From contig CAWGZV010000002.1 of assembly GCA_963827155.1 (NCBI GenBank), positions 744,001 through 808,000 on the forward strand: a stretch of 64,000 nt of DNA, read 5' to 3'. A program made the position numbers and the translations under genes. Every line of letters begins with the position of its first letter. The first letter of the stretch is position 1. Source of the stretch: UTCFX2 sp963827155 (GTDB lineage Bacteria > Chloroflexota > Anaerolineae > Anaerolineales > UBA4823). Below are positions 43,041 through 54,422 of the stretch, piece by piece. The notes under the pieces were generated by a model. That model searched no databases, was not told the origin of the DNA, and worked only from the letters and a program-made list of their open reading frames with translations.

Positions 43041-45203
43041 TCAGGCGGATCGGGGGGAAACACGCATCCGAACACCGGGATGGGGCTCCAGCGTAGCCCC
43101 CATGTGCAGGGTAACCCGCCGCTCTATCAGCTCTAGCTTCCAATCTTTCAATACTTCGGCGACGATAAGGCGCCCTTCCAATCTGCCAAAGGCTGCGCCG
43201 ATGCAATTACGCGGCCCGCCGCCGAACGCCAGCCAGGAATACGGGGCATCTAAACCAGGCTTTTCAAACGGTCAGGGTTGTAAACGTCCGGCTCGTCCCA
43301 ATAGGCGGGGTGGCGCTGCGTCAGATAGATCGAGTAGAGCAAGCGCGTACCGGCGGGAATCGGAAAGCCGTTGTACTCCAGGTCTCGAGCTGCAAAACGA
43401 TTGCCCAGATGGATGGGCGGGTAGAGGCGGAGCGATTCTTTGATCACACGGTCTAGGTAGGTCAATCGATCCAGGTCGTCGATCTGTGGTTCCGGGATTT
43501 CAGCAAATAAATCGGCAACTTCGCGGGCAAGGCGGATCTGAGAACTCTGGATGAGAACCGAGCAGGTAGAATGTCCAGGCTAATAAGGCAGTGACGGTAT
43601 CGTGACCGGCAATCAGGATGGTGAGGAGCTGATCGCGGATCCGGTCATCCGGCAGCCCGGATGAGATCAGGTCAGAAAGCATATCGGCAGGGCTGCCTTC
43701 TGATGGTACGGGCGCCTGGCGGCGCTCGGCGATGATCTCGTAGAGCCAGCGGTCGATTGAACGAATGGCTTTACGCTGCCCCGGTCTGGGGAGGGAGGGA
43801 AAAAACATCCAGGGTCCTGGAGAAATTGATTTGATCGCACCCAAGATTGGCTTCCATAATCTCTGGAGGTTCGACCGGTAATCGACCCCAAAAAGGGACT
43901 GCATCAAGGCCAGCTGGCTGATCTTGCGCATTTCCACAAGCATATCGACCTGGCCTGCAGCCTGCCAGGAAGCTGCGACTTCACGATAACTCGAACGCAT
44001 CACCGGCAGGTAGGAAGGGAGCATGCGTCGCTGCAAAGAGGGCTGCAGGATGCGGCGCAGGGCTGTGTGGAACTCGCCGTCTTCTACCAGGACGCCTTGC
44101 CGCAGCATCTCAGTAACCGGATCGTTTTTGCTCCGCCAGCTGAGATCATCCCTAGCGGTGACAAGCACAAAACGGGCTGCCTCGGGACCGACCAGGACGA
44201 TCGGGTGGAATACAGGCAGGCTGATGCGAAACACATCTCCAAGATTGGCGTGAAAGACCTGCAGCGCAGCAAGCGGCGTACGCTCGCGCAGCATCGCCCG
44301 CAAGGCGAGCAACCCAGTCTCACCATCGGGTTCAGGGGGCTGAACCTTACCCCCAGGTGCAGCAGCTTTTGAGCCAGGATAGAGGCGACCCAGCCATTTC
44401 TTCAGCCGCTGCGGACTCTCTTCAGCGATCATTAAAGTCACACCGCCTGCAATTATCAGATTGGTCATCAAGAAAAAGAGCAGTTCCTCGACTGGGATCA
44501 CCCCCAGCTTCCAACCAAGGGTCTGCGCCGGATCGATCACCCAGGTGCCGCCGCGCAGCGCGACCGCATCCAGGACCCAAAGATATATCGTGGGAAGAAG
44601 GATGCTGAGTGAGTATGGCAGCAGGCGCTTAAGCAGCAAATCAAACCCGAAAACGACCTGCAGGAAGAAGGGGATCAGCGCCCAGGAGAGGATCAAGGTC
44701 AGGTAAGCAGCGGGCGCCCAGCCGGTGAGCAGTAAGATCGTGGAAAACAGCCAGACCAGGGCGACGACCAGGCCTGCCACCCGACGAACTCGGATTGATT
44801 TAACGCTCGAACCACTGAAATCGTTAAGATTTTGAGATTTTATTGATGGGTCAAGGATGGTTTTATTCGCTGGAAAGCGCCGCAAAAGTCCGATCGTCAG
44901 CAGCCCGGTGAGGAGGGTTTGCAAGACAAAAAAACAATATTCTTCGATGGGCACCCAACCCAGACGCAATCCGACAACCAGGTCCGGATCGTACCACCAG
45001 ACAGAGGTGGCAACCAGGTAGTTGTCCCACGGCGTGGTGTAGATCAGCGCCAGCAGGATATGAAGCAGCACGGCATAATAAGGGAGCAAATCGGGGCGTT
45101 GAGCTCTTCGAAAAACCCAGGCCCACAGATCACGCGGCACAACGATCAGCAGCACCAGGATTGGAGGAATGAGGAAGACCAGAAGTATGCTGAAATAGGT
45201 CAT
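43041..45203 (-). CDS. Lycopene beta-cyclase (CrtYc-CrtYd type) fused to a cytochrome P450, two frameshifts
   Basis: About 720 residues once restored. Residues 1-265 carry two lycopene-cyclase domains of the heterodimeric/CarR type, each with its PxEE motif: PWDNYLVATSVWWY plus WVPIEEYCFFV, then GVIPVEELLFFL. After a ~40-residue linker comes a P450: I-helix AGHDTVTALLAW, ExxR in VIKESLRL, heme site FGGGPRNCIGAAFG. An extra base near 43537-43545 and a missing T at 43266-43268 break the frame but cancel out. The cyclase forms beta-carotene; by analogy with Thermus CYP175A1 the P450 may hydroxylate it to zeaxanthin (inference). It is the third gene of the crtI-crtB run. Confidence 0.88.
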
Positions 45204-45254
45204 CGGGAAATCCTTGACAGTTTTTTATTTTTTGAATATTTTACAAGCTGCGTT

Positions 45255-46229
45255 TCAATCCACCAGAAAGCGTGCTCGCAGCCCCAGGCTGAGTTTGCGC
45301 AACATTGAAGGCCCGGCGCGGTGTTTAAATACATCGTAGCGGCTGCGCCTGATCTCTGAGATGATGGAACGATACACTTCCAGACCACTGCACACTGCCC
45401 AGCGCCCTGCGGCTAACATGCTTACGGAAGGACGGGCCTGGGTGTAGTAGCTTTCGGTCCGCTCGAATTCGTACTCGAGCAAATTTATGAAGGCCGGTGA
45501 GACAAGCCCCGAAGCGAGGTCGCTTTCACGGTATTCGAAGCGATCCAGGTCTTCTTGAGGGAGATATACACGGCCAATGGCAAAATCGGAAGCGATATCG
45601 CGCCAGAAATTGCTGAGCTGCATGGCGACCGAAAGGCAGTCTGCTCCAGGAAGGGCGTTCTCGATTGTATAAGGGGGTCGAGTTCCAAGAATGCGGGTCA
45701 TAGCCCGCCCCACCGGCAGAGCGCTACCCTCCATGTAAGTCATCAGGTGGTTGAAGGTCGGGAAGCGAGTGACGGTCAGGTCTGAACGCATCTCGCGGAA
45801 ATAGGCAGACATGGTATCCATCGGGATGCCGAACTTGACAGCAGTATCCAAGTAAGCGCGCATTACCGGATGAGGACTATCCCCCAGCAGGAAAGCGTCG
45901 TAATAAGTGCGCTCCCAGGCGTCGATCGCTTCGAGCGGGCTCGAAAATCCGTGATGGGAAACATCTACGCGGTCATCGCCGATGCGCAAAAAACCGTACA
46001 AGGCTTCGACATGGGGAAGCCTATCTTTCGGCAGGAAGGCGCTGGCAAAAGAATAATTCCGTGAGGCGCGGCGCATGATCTCGCGGCATTTCAGATAATC
46101 TTCCTGGCTGGCGATGAAATTTCCTTTAACAGTAAGCTCATCAGGCTCGGGTTGGGCACTCAGCTGCTTGATACGCGAAGCGCCTCGTTCCACCTGAGAG
46201 TCAATTTTCGCGATTGACGGCGAGAGCAA
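45255..46229 (-). CDS. crtB: Phytoene synthase
   Basis: 324 residues. The two Asp-rich sites of squalene/phytoene synthases are present: DDRVD in GFLRIGDDRVD and NFWRDIASD. Also present are YSFASAFLP at the start, the VGRAMTRIL segment, and RVYLPQEDLDRF. It joins two geranylgeranyl-PP to phytoene. The first in-frame start is TTG at 46229, 45 bases after the crtI stop. Confidence 0.94.
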   Translation of the reverse strand: MLSPSIAKIDSQVERGASRIKQLSAQPEPDELTVKGNFIASQEDYLKCREIMRRASRNYSFASAFLPKDRLPHVEALYGFLRIGDDRVDVSHHGFSSPLEAIDAWERTYYDAFLLGDSPHPVMRAYLDTAVKFGIPMDTMSAYFREMRSDLTVTRFPTFNHLMTYMEGSALPVGRAMTRILGTRPPYTIENALPGADCLSVAMQLSNFWRDIASDFAIGRVYLPQEDLDRFEYRESDLASGLVSPAFINLLEYEFERTESYYTQARPSVSMLAAGRWAVCSGLEVYRSIISEIRRSRYDVFKHRAGPSMLRKLSLGLRARFLVD

Positions 46230-46274
46230 GACCTGTTTGCCCGGATGAGAAATCGGACGGTTGGAGGGGCGAGC

Positions 46275-47762
46275 TCATGTCCATTCTTGCAGAATCCTTT
46301 CGGCTACCAACTTTGAAGAGATCATCACCATTGGCATACCAATACCTGGGTAAGTGCCCTGCCCAACAAAATACAATCCAGCTACTTCACGGGATTTGTT
46401 GTGCGGACGAAAATATGCAGATTGAAAAAATGATTGCGAAAGCGAACCAAAGGCAGTCCCGAAGACCGCATTGTAATCGGTTTTAAAGTCAGTGGGGAGA
46501 TATTCATGCTGCCAGACGATGTGACGGCGAATGTCAGGGGAGACAATCTGCTCTAAACGGTTAAACAGTTGTTCGCGGACGACGACTGCAGCCTGATCCC
46601 AGTCAATGCCAGCGCTCAGGTTGGGCATTGGGGCGAGGAGGTAAAGCAAGCTGCCTCCAGGCGGCGCCAGGCTGGGGTCGGTGGTTGTAGGGACATTAAG
46701 GTGAAACGAGGGGTCCTGAGGCAGGGTGTTGGTCTTGAAGATTGCGTCCAGGTTTGCCCGGTAGTCTTCGGAAAAATAAAGGGACTGGTGACGGAGGTGA
46801 GGATAAACAGTGTCCAGGCCGAGATAAAGCAGGTAGCCCGAGCAGGCATAATCCATGGACTCCAGGCGGCGGTCGGTATAACGGCGGCGATGCTGAGGAT
46901 CGATCAGGCTGCGGTAGGTGTAGGGCAGGTCGGCATTGGAGATCACCAGATCGGCCAGGAAGCGCTCACCGCTTTCGAGGACCACGCCGCGCGCCTGCTT
47001 ATTTTCAATCAAAATCTGCTCGACCGGGGCATTCAGATGGAGGCGCACACCGCTTTCTTCTGCGATCAAGAGCATATCCTCGACGATCGCATAGATGCCG
47101 CCCATGGGATACCACATTCCCAGGGCCAGATCGGCATAGGTAATCAGCGAGTACATTGCGAGGGCGTCGAAGGGGGAAAGCCCAAGGAACATCGAGTGAA
47201 AGGAAAAAGCCTTAGCAAGGCGGTCGTCGCCATCAAAGAATGAAGCCACCTGACGGTAGAGATTCTGGTGGGCACTGGTCTGCAGCAAGCGCAGACCGGC
47301 AATCGGATTGGCTAGATCGGTGATATGGTCAAAATTCCGGTTGACGAAATCCATCCCGAGGGCGTATTTGCGGGAGGAGGCGCCCAGGAACTGGAAAACC
47401 TGCTCACCTGCCCCGGGCTTGATCTTTTCCGCTTCGGCAGCGAGGCGCGGCATCACACTGGATAGGTCGATAAACGAGCCGTCGTGGAAATAGATGCGGT
47501 AGTTCGGCTCGATCTGGACCAGGGACAGACGCTGCTCGAACTCCAATCCAATAGAGCGGTAGAACTCGGTGAATGCATCTTTCATCACCAATATCGTCGG
47601 ACCTGTATCCACGTGAAAACCGTTTTCATCGATGCGGTTGCTGCGCCCACCCGGGCGCGGACCTTTTTCAAAGATCTCGACTTCAAATCCCTGGTGCTGC
47701 AGGCGAAGCGCAGTGGAAAGCCCACCCAGACCTGCGCCGATCACGATGACTTTAGGTTTCAT
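46275..47762 (-). CDS. crtI: Phytoene desaturase (CrtI type)
   Basis: 495 residues, intact. N-terminal FAD-binding VIVIGAGLGGLSTALRLQHQG, GGRSNRIDENGFHVDTGPTI near residue 37, and the C-terminal FAD motif LYFVGQGTYPGIGMPMVMIS. It introduces four double bonds into phytoene to give lycopene, the substrate of the cyclase two genes down. The ATG at 47762 is placed 6 bases after a good promoter, so the mRNA may be leaderless. Confidence 0.95.
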   Translation of the reverse strand: MKPKVIVIGAGLGGLSTALRLQHQGFEVEIFEKGPRPGGRSNRIDENGFHVDTGPTILVMKDAFTEFYRSIGLEFEQRLSLVQIEPNYRIYFHDGSFIDLSSVMPRLAAEAEKIKPGAGEQVFQFLGASSRKYALGMDFVNRNFDHITDLANPIAGLRLLQTSAHQNLYRQVASFFDGDDRLAKAFSFHSMFLGLSPFDALAMYSLITYADLALGMWYPMGGIYAIVEDMLLIAEESGVRLHLNAPVEQILIENKQARGVVLESGERFLADLVISNADLPYTYRSLIDPQHRRRYTDRRLESMDYACSGYLLYLGLDTVYPHLRHQSLYFSEDYRANLDAIFKTNTLPQDPSFHLNVPTTTDPSLAPPGGSLLYLLAPMPNLSAGIDWDQAAVVVREQLFNRLEQIVSPDIRRHIVWQHEYLPTDFKTDYNAVFGTAFGSLSQSFFQSAYFRPHNKSREVAGLYFVGQGTYPGIGMPMVMISSKLVAERILQEWT

Positions 47763-47768
47763 GATTTA

Positions 47769-47797
47769 ATCTTAACCGATTATGCAGTTTTTGTCAA
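47769..47797 (-). promoter_or_regulatory. Promoter of the carotenoid genes, probably leaderless
   Basis: Minus strand: -35 TTGACA (47797-47792), 17-base spacer, -10 TAAGAT (47774-47769). The crtI ATG begins at 47762, only 6 bases further, where the transcript should start. There is no room for a ribosome-binding site. Confidence 0.72.
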
Positions 47798-47876
47798 GTT
47801 ATTATCTAAATTATATGAACAATCTTAGTTGAATTATTGGGCAAATCAATCCACGATACGGATTCAATAGCAGGTT

Positions 47877-48314
47877 TCATCGCGTCAAAGCCGCTTCGAC
47901 CTGGTCCAGATGCTGATTGCGATGGAGCGCTCGAACGACCCAGCGCTGGTTGTAGGTATAGATTTCATCCAGTAAAGATTCCGGGAAGGCTTCGAGCCGA
48001 TTATCGACCTGGTCAGCCGTTTCAATGCCGATCCGGACTGCCTGAGGCGGCGGGATAGCAAGCCAGAACGGCAGATTGAGATCGTTTACAAAGATATCGA
48101 TATTCGGAATAAACAGCTTGCCCTCTTCCAGGGATATATCCAGGACATAGATCACCCTCCGATCCCAGAAAGCCAGATGGGAGAAAACCACGGCTACATT
48201 CCAATGCTCGCCTACCGGTTGCTGCAGGTCCGCATCGCTCAAACGGTCCGCCAATGCTCGCATGCGCACGCGGGAAACCCGATTCAGCTCGATAAAAGTC
48301 CGATCCATTGTCAT
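47877..48314 (-). CDS. DinB-like four-helix metal-binding protein
   Basis: About 145 residues, all-helical. A His in SHLAFWDRRVIYVLD and two in ALHRNQHLDQVEAAL match the triad layout of the DinB/YfiT superfamily. Such proteins include thiol transferases and isomerases that use bacillithiol or mycothiol; the substrate here is unknown. The start is ATG 48314 or 48308. The gene stands alone between crtI and the protease region. Confidence 0.72.
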   Translation of the reverse strand: MTMDRTFIELNRVSRVRMRALADRLSDADLQQPVGEHWNVAVVFSHLAFWDRRVIYVLDISLEEGKLFIPNIDIFVNDLNLPFWLAIPPPQAVRIGIETADQVDNRLEAFPESLLDEIYTYNQRWVVRALHRNQHLDQVEAALTR

Positions 48315-48573
48315 TGCTCATTCTCAATCTGATCAAATAGATTATTACCCGACTCCATGTCTTCTCCTAAGCGCATATAAAATATTCTGAGCAGAAAAAC
48401 TAATATCCTCCTCTTCGGTAAGCCAATTTCTGCAGATTTTACCATTTGGATTATTCCAATGGATATTTCCAGGTCAAATCGACAGCAGATAACCTGATAA
48501 GACTTACTGGCGAGAAAGAGTTAATTAAATAAAACTTACTATCGAAAACTGGTCACTTTAAGAAACTGTATGG
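48315..48573. other. Intergenic region without a visible gene
   Basis: About 260 bases of AT-rich sequence between the DinB-like gene and the first protease. No ORF with coding character, no tRNA and no hairpin terminator is seen. Confidence 0.4.
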
Positions 48574-51163
48574 TTGTTTCTCGAGAAATGGTGGTATGAA
48601 TGTCTTGTGTTTCGAATCCAAATCTTCTTCTTAGTGGTTTCGCTGCTGATCCCTTATCGCAATAGGATGACTGCAACACCGCCAGCGATCCAGAAAGTTG
48701 CAGACCAGCTAACGGCGCAACCTCTGACAGGAAATTATACCGATTCCAGCAGTAAACCGGTCTTTTTGATTGGCTGGCTCACCATCCTTTGGGGAGATCC
48801 ACAGTCGAGCGATACGGGTGCCGCCGGTCCAGTTTACCGGCTGATGGATGAAGCGGGGAATTCCACTGTATTGGATGTGAGAGCCCTGCAAAATCCATCC
48901 ACCGGAAACCTATTATCGTTCAACGGACATCGTGTGGTGGTCGAAGGCGCCTGGCATCCAGCCGAACGGGTCGATCCATCCGCACCTATTGAATTCCTTG
49001 CAGGGCGCATCACGCTGGAGAATGAGAATTTTCAGTCCGCATTACCAGATTCGGTCATCGGCTCACAGCCGTGGGTTTCAGTGATGTGCAAATTCTCGGA
49101 TGTCAGCACTGAGCCAAAGCCGCTTACCTATTTCAACAATATGTATGTGAACTCCTATCCAGGGCTGGATCACTACTGGCGTGAAGTCTCTTATAACAAA
49201 GTCAACCTGGCGGGCAGCTCGGCGCGCGGCTGGTATCTCCTGCCAAAACCGCGATCCTGATTATGTCTACGACCAGGATGGTGACGGGGATTTAGATCTC
49301 GACCACGACCGGGCTGCCAACGATTGCACCAATGCCGCCAATGCCGATATCTACTACCCCAGCTTCGCCGGGATTAACTTGATGTTCAACTCCGACCTGG
49401 ATGGATTCGCCTGGGGAGGCACGCATTATCTGATTATCGACGGGCAGCGCAAAATTTACCGGATGACCTGGGAGCCGCCTTGGGGCTATCAGAACATCTC
49501 GGTCATGGCGCACGAGACCGGGCACGGCTTTGGGCTGCCCCACTCCTCCGGGAAATACGGCAATGTGTATGACAACGCATGGGACGTAATGAGCAACTCC
49601 TGGCTTTGCCGTATCAGAGATCCGGTCTATGGTTGTGTGGCGCAGCACACCATCTCACCGTATAAAAATCTCGATGGCTGGTTTGAATCCGGGCAGATCT
49701 TCACAGCGCCGCCTCAAAGCCAGACGACATTGAACCTGGAGCGCCTGGCACTGCCGCAGACGGGCAGCTACCGCATCGTAAAAATCCCAATTGATGGATC
49801 GACTACCCATTTCTACAGTGTGGAAGCTCGCCAGAGGGTAACGGGCTCGTACGACGACCAGCTACCCGGCAGCGCAGTCATCATCCACGAGGTGAATAAC
49901 AACTACGCCTATGTCATCGACATCGATAACAACGGAAATACCGGTGACGCAGGCGCGATGTGGCTGATAGGCGAGAGCTTTGTCGATGCGTCGAATAGAA
50001 TTAGCGTGACAGTGAATTCCGTGCTGGCTTCAGGATTTTCAGTCACAATCTCGGTTGACCCACCTGCAGAATTTGTCTCGTGCGATCAGCAATCGCAGAT
50101 TCCCGAATTGGAATGCGATGCGTTGATTGCTCTTTTTAACGAAACGAATGGTCCGGACTGGGTAGAAAGCACCGGCTGGCTGGGTAAGTCCGATCCATGC
50201 ACCTGGAAAGGGGTGAGCTGCACCAGCGGACACGTAACTCAGCTCAGTCTCGCAAACAACCAGCTTTCAGGGAGCATCCCGTCCGAATTGGGCGATCTGA
50301 GCGGATTACAATCGCTGGACATAAGCGGCAACGGTTTGAGTGGGGTAATACCGGCAGAGATTGGAAACCTGAGTGGATTGAAACATCTGGTTCTGGAGAA
50401 CAACTCGCTAAGCGGTGCGATCCCCTCCAGCCTGTCGGCGCTAACGGGTTTGGCCACGCTCGAGCTGGGATGGAACATGCTTACCGCTTCTGAACCCGGG
50501 TTGATGAGCTTTTTAATTGCCAAACAGCCCGACTGGAGCCAGACCCAGACCGTGCCACCACTGGATCTGCAAGCTGTGGGACAGTCAACTGTCGTTCAGC
50601 TGACCTGGACCCCAATCGAATATACCGCAAACGGCGGCTACTACCAGGTTTATTACTCCCCTTCCGAGTCCGGTCCTTTCAGCTTGCACGGCGTCACCAG
50701 CAGCAAGTCTGCATCATCCTACCTCGCAGGCAACCTGGCGTCTCTAAGCCCCTATTATTTCAAGCTGCGCACCTATACACCGGCGCATGACGGCCAGCCG
50801 AACAGCTTGTGGAGCGAATACACACCGGTGATCACTTCAACAACAACGCTAGCAGCCCCGACCCTGAATTTACCCGAAAATCTTTCCATCACCGACAACC
50901 CCACGCCTGCATTCAGCTGGAGCACACCTCCAAGCGCAATCCAATATCGCCTTCAGGTGGGCATGCAAGCCGATTTTAACAATCCAATTATTGACCAGAC
51001 CCTGAGTTCCACAACTTTCACGGCAGCCGAAGCGCTTGAGAGCGGGCAGTACTATTGGCGGGTTCAAGCTTCGGATGAAAAACCGACCTGGAGCGATTGG
51101 AGCGCTGCCTGGAGCCTCCTGATTGCGCCGCACCAAAGCTTCCTTCCGCAGCTGATGCGGTAA
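48574..51163 (+). CDS. Secreted metzincin-type metalloprotease with leucine-rich repeats, one-base frameshift
   Basis: An N-terminal signal (FRIQIFFLVVSLLI), then a ~190-residue domain. An extra base at CC 49243-49244 moves the frame to QNRDPDYVYDQDGDGDLDLD, an EF-hand-like Asp-rich loop. Zinc site HETGHGFGLPHS (metzincin HExxHxxGxxH) with the Met-turn DVMSNSW follows. The C-half has a cap WLGKSDPCTWKGVSC and about four plant-type LRRs (LSGSIPSELGDLSGLQ), one Fn3-like domain and a last beta domain. Likely exported and degrading or binding external proteins. Starts at TTG 48574 or GTG 48607; no strong ribosome site. Family assignment beyond metzincin is unsure. Confidence 0.82.
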
Positions 51164-51251
51164 GAAATTGCACAATTTCCGTTACAATAATCCAACAATA
51201 TTTTCTCACCCGATTAATCGAAGGTTTCCAGCTTTAGAACGGCGATTTTTT

Positions 51252-52331
51252 ATGAAGAATTCGCGTTTAATAAATTTGCTTGGAGTGATCCTCCTGCTCA
51301 TTCCCTATGTTTTGTACGTTGGATTTGTCCTCCAAGCAAATCGTGGACCCGTAGATTATGAAACATTCATGGCTATCGGATCTCGCCTGATCCATGGAAT
51401 GGATGTTTACGGCGAAAACAGCTACTATCCTATGCCCTTTGTTATGATTTTTGCTTTGTTCAGCTGGCTCCCCACGCCCAGTCAGCATGGCGATTTGGCT
51501 GCTTGCGCCGGTTCTGGCAGCCCTGGCAATCACAAAGGGAAATCCTTTTGTACTGCTGTATGCCCCCTTGTTTGGACATTTTACAGGTGGGCAGAGTGCG
51601 ATTTTTGGGATGGTGGGACTTTGGGGATATCGGAAATATAACGACCAGAGCTTTTTCACAGGAGGCATTTACCTTGCATTAACTATGCTGAAGCCTCAAT
51701 TAGGGATCATTCCTCTGGCTTTCGCTGCATACCAATGGTGGAAGACCTTTCGGATGAATAAGGTCGTTCCAAAGCAAGCGGCAGCTTTTTTATTGACAAC
51801 TTTTTCGCTTTATGTACCGAGCCTGCTCATTTTCCCATTTTGGCCGGCACGTTGGCTGGAATCTTCACGCCCGCTATTTGTGCGCTGCCATGTCAGGATT
51901 CATTCCACGGACTCTGTTATTTTTCTACCCACCAAAATCCATCGAGTTCTGGGCATGGCTGTTCATTCTTGGCGGTTTGCTTATAGGGTTGATCTTAGCG
52001 CTTAACAAAAGAATATTTGGGCTTGATCTTGCGGTTTTGTGGGGATTTATCGTCAGTCCGCTGGTGCATGATTACGATTTAATCCAGCTTATCCCTTTGT
52101 TGGATAAGCCATTTCTGCCAGATCGCGGCAGTACTTGTTTCTATCCCGGGTTGGGTGGTGATATTATTCGCCTATACGAATGATTCTGCCTGGTATGTAT
52201 TTACCTTTATCGCGCCAGGTATTCTTGCAGCGCTTCTCTATCTCAATCATCGAATTAGAATACGATACAAGCAATGTAGATGTTATTTACCAAAATTTTT
52301 AAATTTCTACGAAAATTTCACTAATAAATGA
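51252..52331 (+). pseudogene. DUF2029/GT-C-like polytopic membrane protein with three frame changes
   Basis: The pieces are LGVILLLIPYVLYVGFVLQA (first helix) with VDYETFMAIG, then after ~51470-51485 the next frame (MAIWLLAPVLAALAIT, FGHFTGGQSAIFGMVGLWGY, LKPQLGIIPLAFA). After ~51850-51890 the third frame (IEFWAWLFILGGLLIGLILAL) and after ~52091-52112 the first again (QIAAVLVSIPGWVVILFAY) to a TGA at 52329. All three steps are in the same direction and sum to three bases. HFTGGQ and LKPQ recall DUF2029-type glycosyltransferases using polyprenyl-phosphate sugars. Three disruptions in 1 kb could be errors or real decay. Confidence 0.65.
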
Positions 52332-52491
52332 TAGCTCGAAGATCAATGGACAGTGAGAAAAAACTTCAAACCCGAAAAGTGAGGATTATCCATGCTATAC
52401 TTGCCCCGGTCTGAGGCGGCTCGCATGAAGTTAGCAAAAATGTATTTATCTCGAATTGATTGATCAAAGGAACGACAGGATTACTCAATCA

Positions 52492-54407
52492 ATGCTCGAT
52501 TGTTTGCGCAGCGGCAAAAAAATCTTGATGGCAGGATTGGTCCTCGCGGCTGCATTGGGTTCAGCCGGCGGAAGAAGCTGGCAGCCGGAGGGATCATCGG
52601 CGAGCAGATTACCGGAAGCGCGATCGGCACAGGCAGGGCTTGGCATGCCATCTCCCATAACTGGGAAAATGCAAAACGACATGGTTAAATTCGCCATTCC
52701 AGCCGCAGCTTCAAGAACCAGGCACGCCTCCAGTTTGGAGCGAGGACGAAAACCTGCTCTTTCTGCCCATCATACAGCGGGAGATAGTAGCCGATTTCAC
52801 CATAAACGGCTATGAAATTACCCAGGCGATCCAAAATGTCGCTAACGGTGTTGACCTGGTGACCGGCAGACCGACTGTCCTTCGCCTATATGTGTCAAGC
52901 AACTCTACCCGCGAAGTCCAAGATGTTATGGTTTCGATCAGCGCCAGCCGGGGCGGACAGCCGCTGGCAAACTCGCCGCTCCTGGTCGGCCCATGGCCGG
53001 CAACCTCCAACCCAACGCGCTCAAATATTCTTTCAACAGTCAATGCGCGACTGCCGCTGGAGTGGCTCTCGGGAAATGTGAGCTTCCAGGCCGTAGTCGA
53101 TCCGCTGAACGAGATCGAGGAAGTGGGTCGAAAGCAACAACAGCCTTACGATCAACGCCACGTTCGAATCCGTGCCCGACCTGGAGATGCGGATCATCCC
53201 AGTGAGATACACCGGTATAAACGGCGTCTACGAGGCCCCAACGGAAACGCAGTTTATCTATGACGCGCTGATGCGGATGTACCCGGTTGCGAATGTCAGG
53301 ATGTATGTTCGCTCTCCAACCAACTTCTCCGGTGGATTGGAGTACCCATCTGGTTGGGACTTACTGCTGAACAGACTTATTTCCATCAAACAAGTGGAGA
53401 ACCTTCCCGATACACTGGTTTATTATGGTCTTATTCCAGTCGAGAACGCCACCGGGCAAAGCTGGTACTACTACAGCAGCGGGATCCAGGGCGGCGGGTA
53501 TATCGGCGTACGGGTCTCGATCGGTCTGACCGATTTGGAAAACTACGATATCGACGGAGGCGTGGTTGTCTCACACGAAGTTGGCCACAACCTGGGACGA
53601 TGGCACTCGCCGTGCGGGACAAATGACGCCGGCGCGTACCCATATCCGGGCGCCGCGATTGGCAACTTTGGGATGGATGTGACCAACTTGAGCGCATTTG
53701 TGCTCTATCCCCCGGAATATAAAGATATCATGAGCTACTGCGACCCAGTTTGGGTTTCTGATTACACCTACGAGATCTGGAAAGCGAACCAGCAAGAGGC
53801 TTACTCGTCACGGCTGAGCCTACCCGAACAGAAAACCATCATGATTCGAGCGCTCGTGCTGGCAGATGGATCAGTAGAGCTGCAGCCGGTTTATACCCTG
53901 CCTGACGGCGTGCCAGATTTCCAGCGAGAGACCGGAGAATACCTAATTGAGCTGCTCGATGCCCAAAACGAACCGTTCCTGCGCCAGGGTGTCGATTTGA
54001 CCCGTTCAGGAGACAGCAACAGCGGGATATTGTCGGCAAATATCGCGGCACCGGAACAAACGCCTGTAAGGCTGCGGATTTGGAAAGGAAATGAAATTCT
54101 GGCTGAAACCAGGCTCGTTTCTGAAACCGCAATTCAGGACGACAGCCTCAACCCTCTGGCAATCATCCAAACCTCGAATGGACTGATGCTCCGGTGGGGA
54201 AATCCTGACCAGCCTGCAATCCCTGCGATCATCCGCTACCGCAGTCGTGAAACTGGGGAGCTGACGGCGCTTGAAGTCGATTGGCGCGGCTTTGAATACA
54301 CTATCCATTCAGAATTTTTGCCGGCAGGTCCGATCGAATTCGAGGTCATCCTGGCGGGCCAACCTGAAAATATCCTCCGGGCTGTCTGGGAAAACCAGCA
54401 GCCCTAA
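52492..54407 (+). CDS. Second secreted metzincin-type metalloprotease, at least two frameshifts
   Basis: Signal peptide from ATG 52492 (ILMAGLVLAAALGSAGG). A frame change at about 52650-52700 is followed by LPIIQREIVADFTINGYEIT and TGRPTVLRLYVSS, and another at GGG 53125-53127 by ESNNSLTINATFESVPDLEM. The last frame holds the zinc site HEVGHNLGRWHSPC and the Met-turn DIMSYC, again a metzincin HExxHxxGxxH. Beta-rich C-terminal domains follow. It has no LRRs, unlike the neighbour at 48574. The position of the first break is approximate because coding is weak there. Confidence 0.75.
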
Positions 54408-54422
54408 ATCTTGAGAAGAATA

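Noticed and set aside
53155..53175. TTCGAATCC-like T-loop sequence suggesting a tRNA
   Set aside because: It lies inside a protease reading frame and no acceptor or anticodon arms pair around it. No tRNA, rRNA or tmRNA was found in the window.
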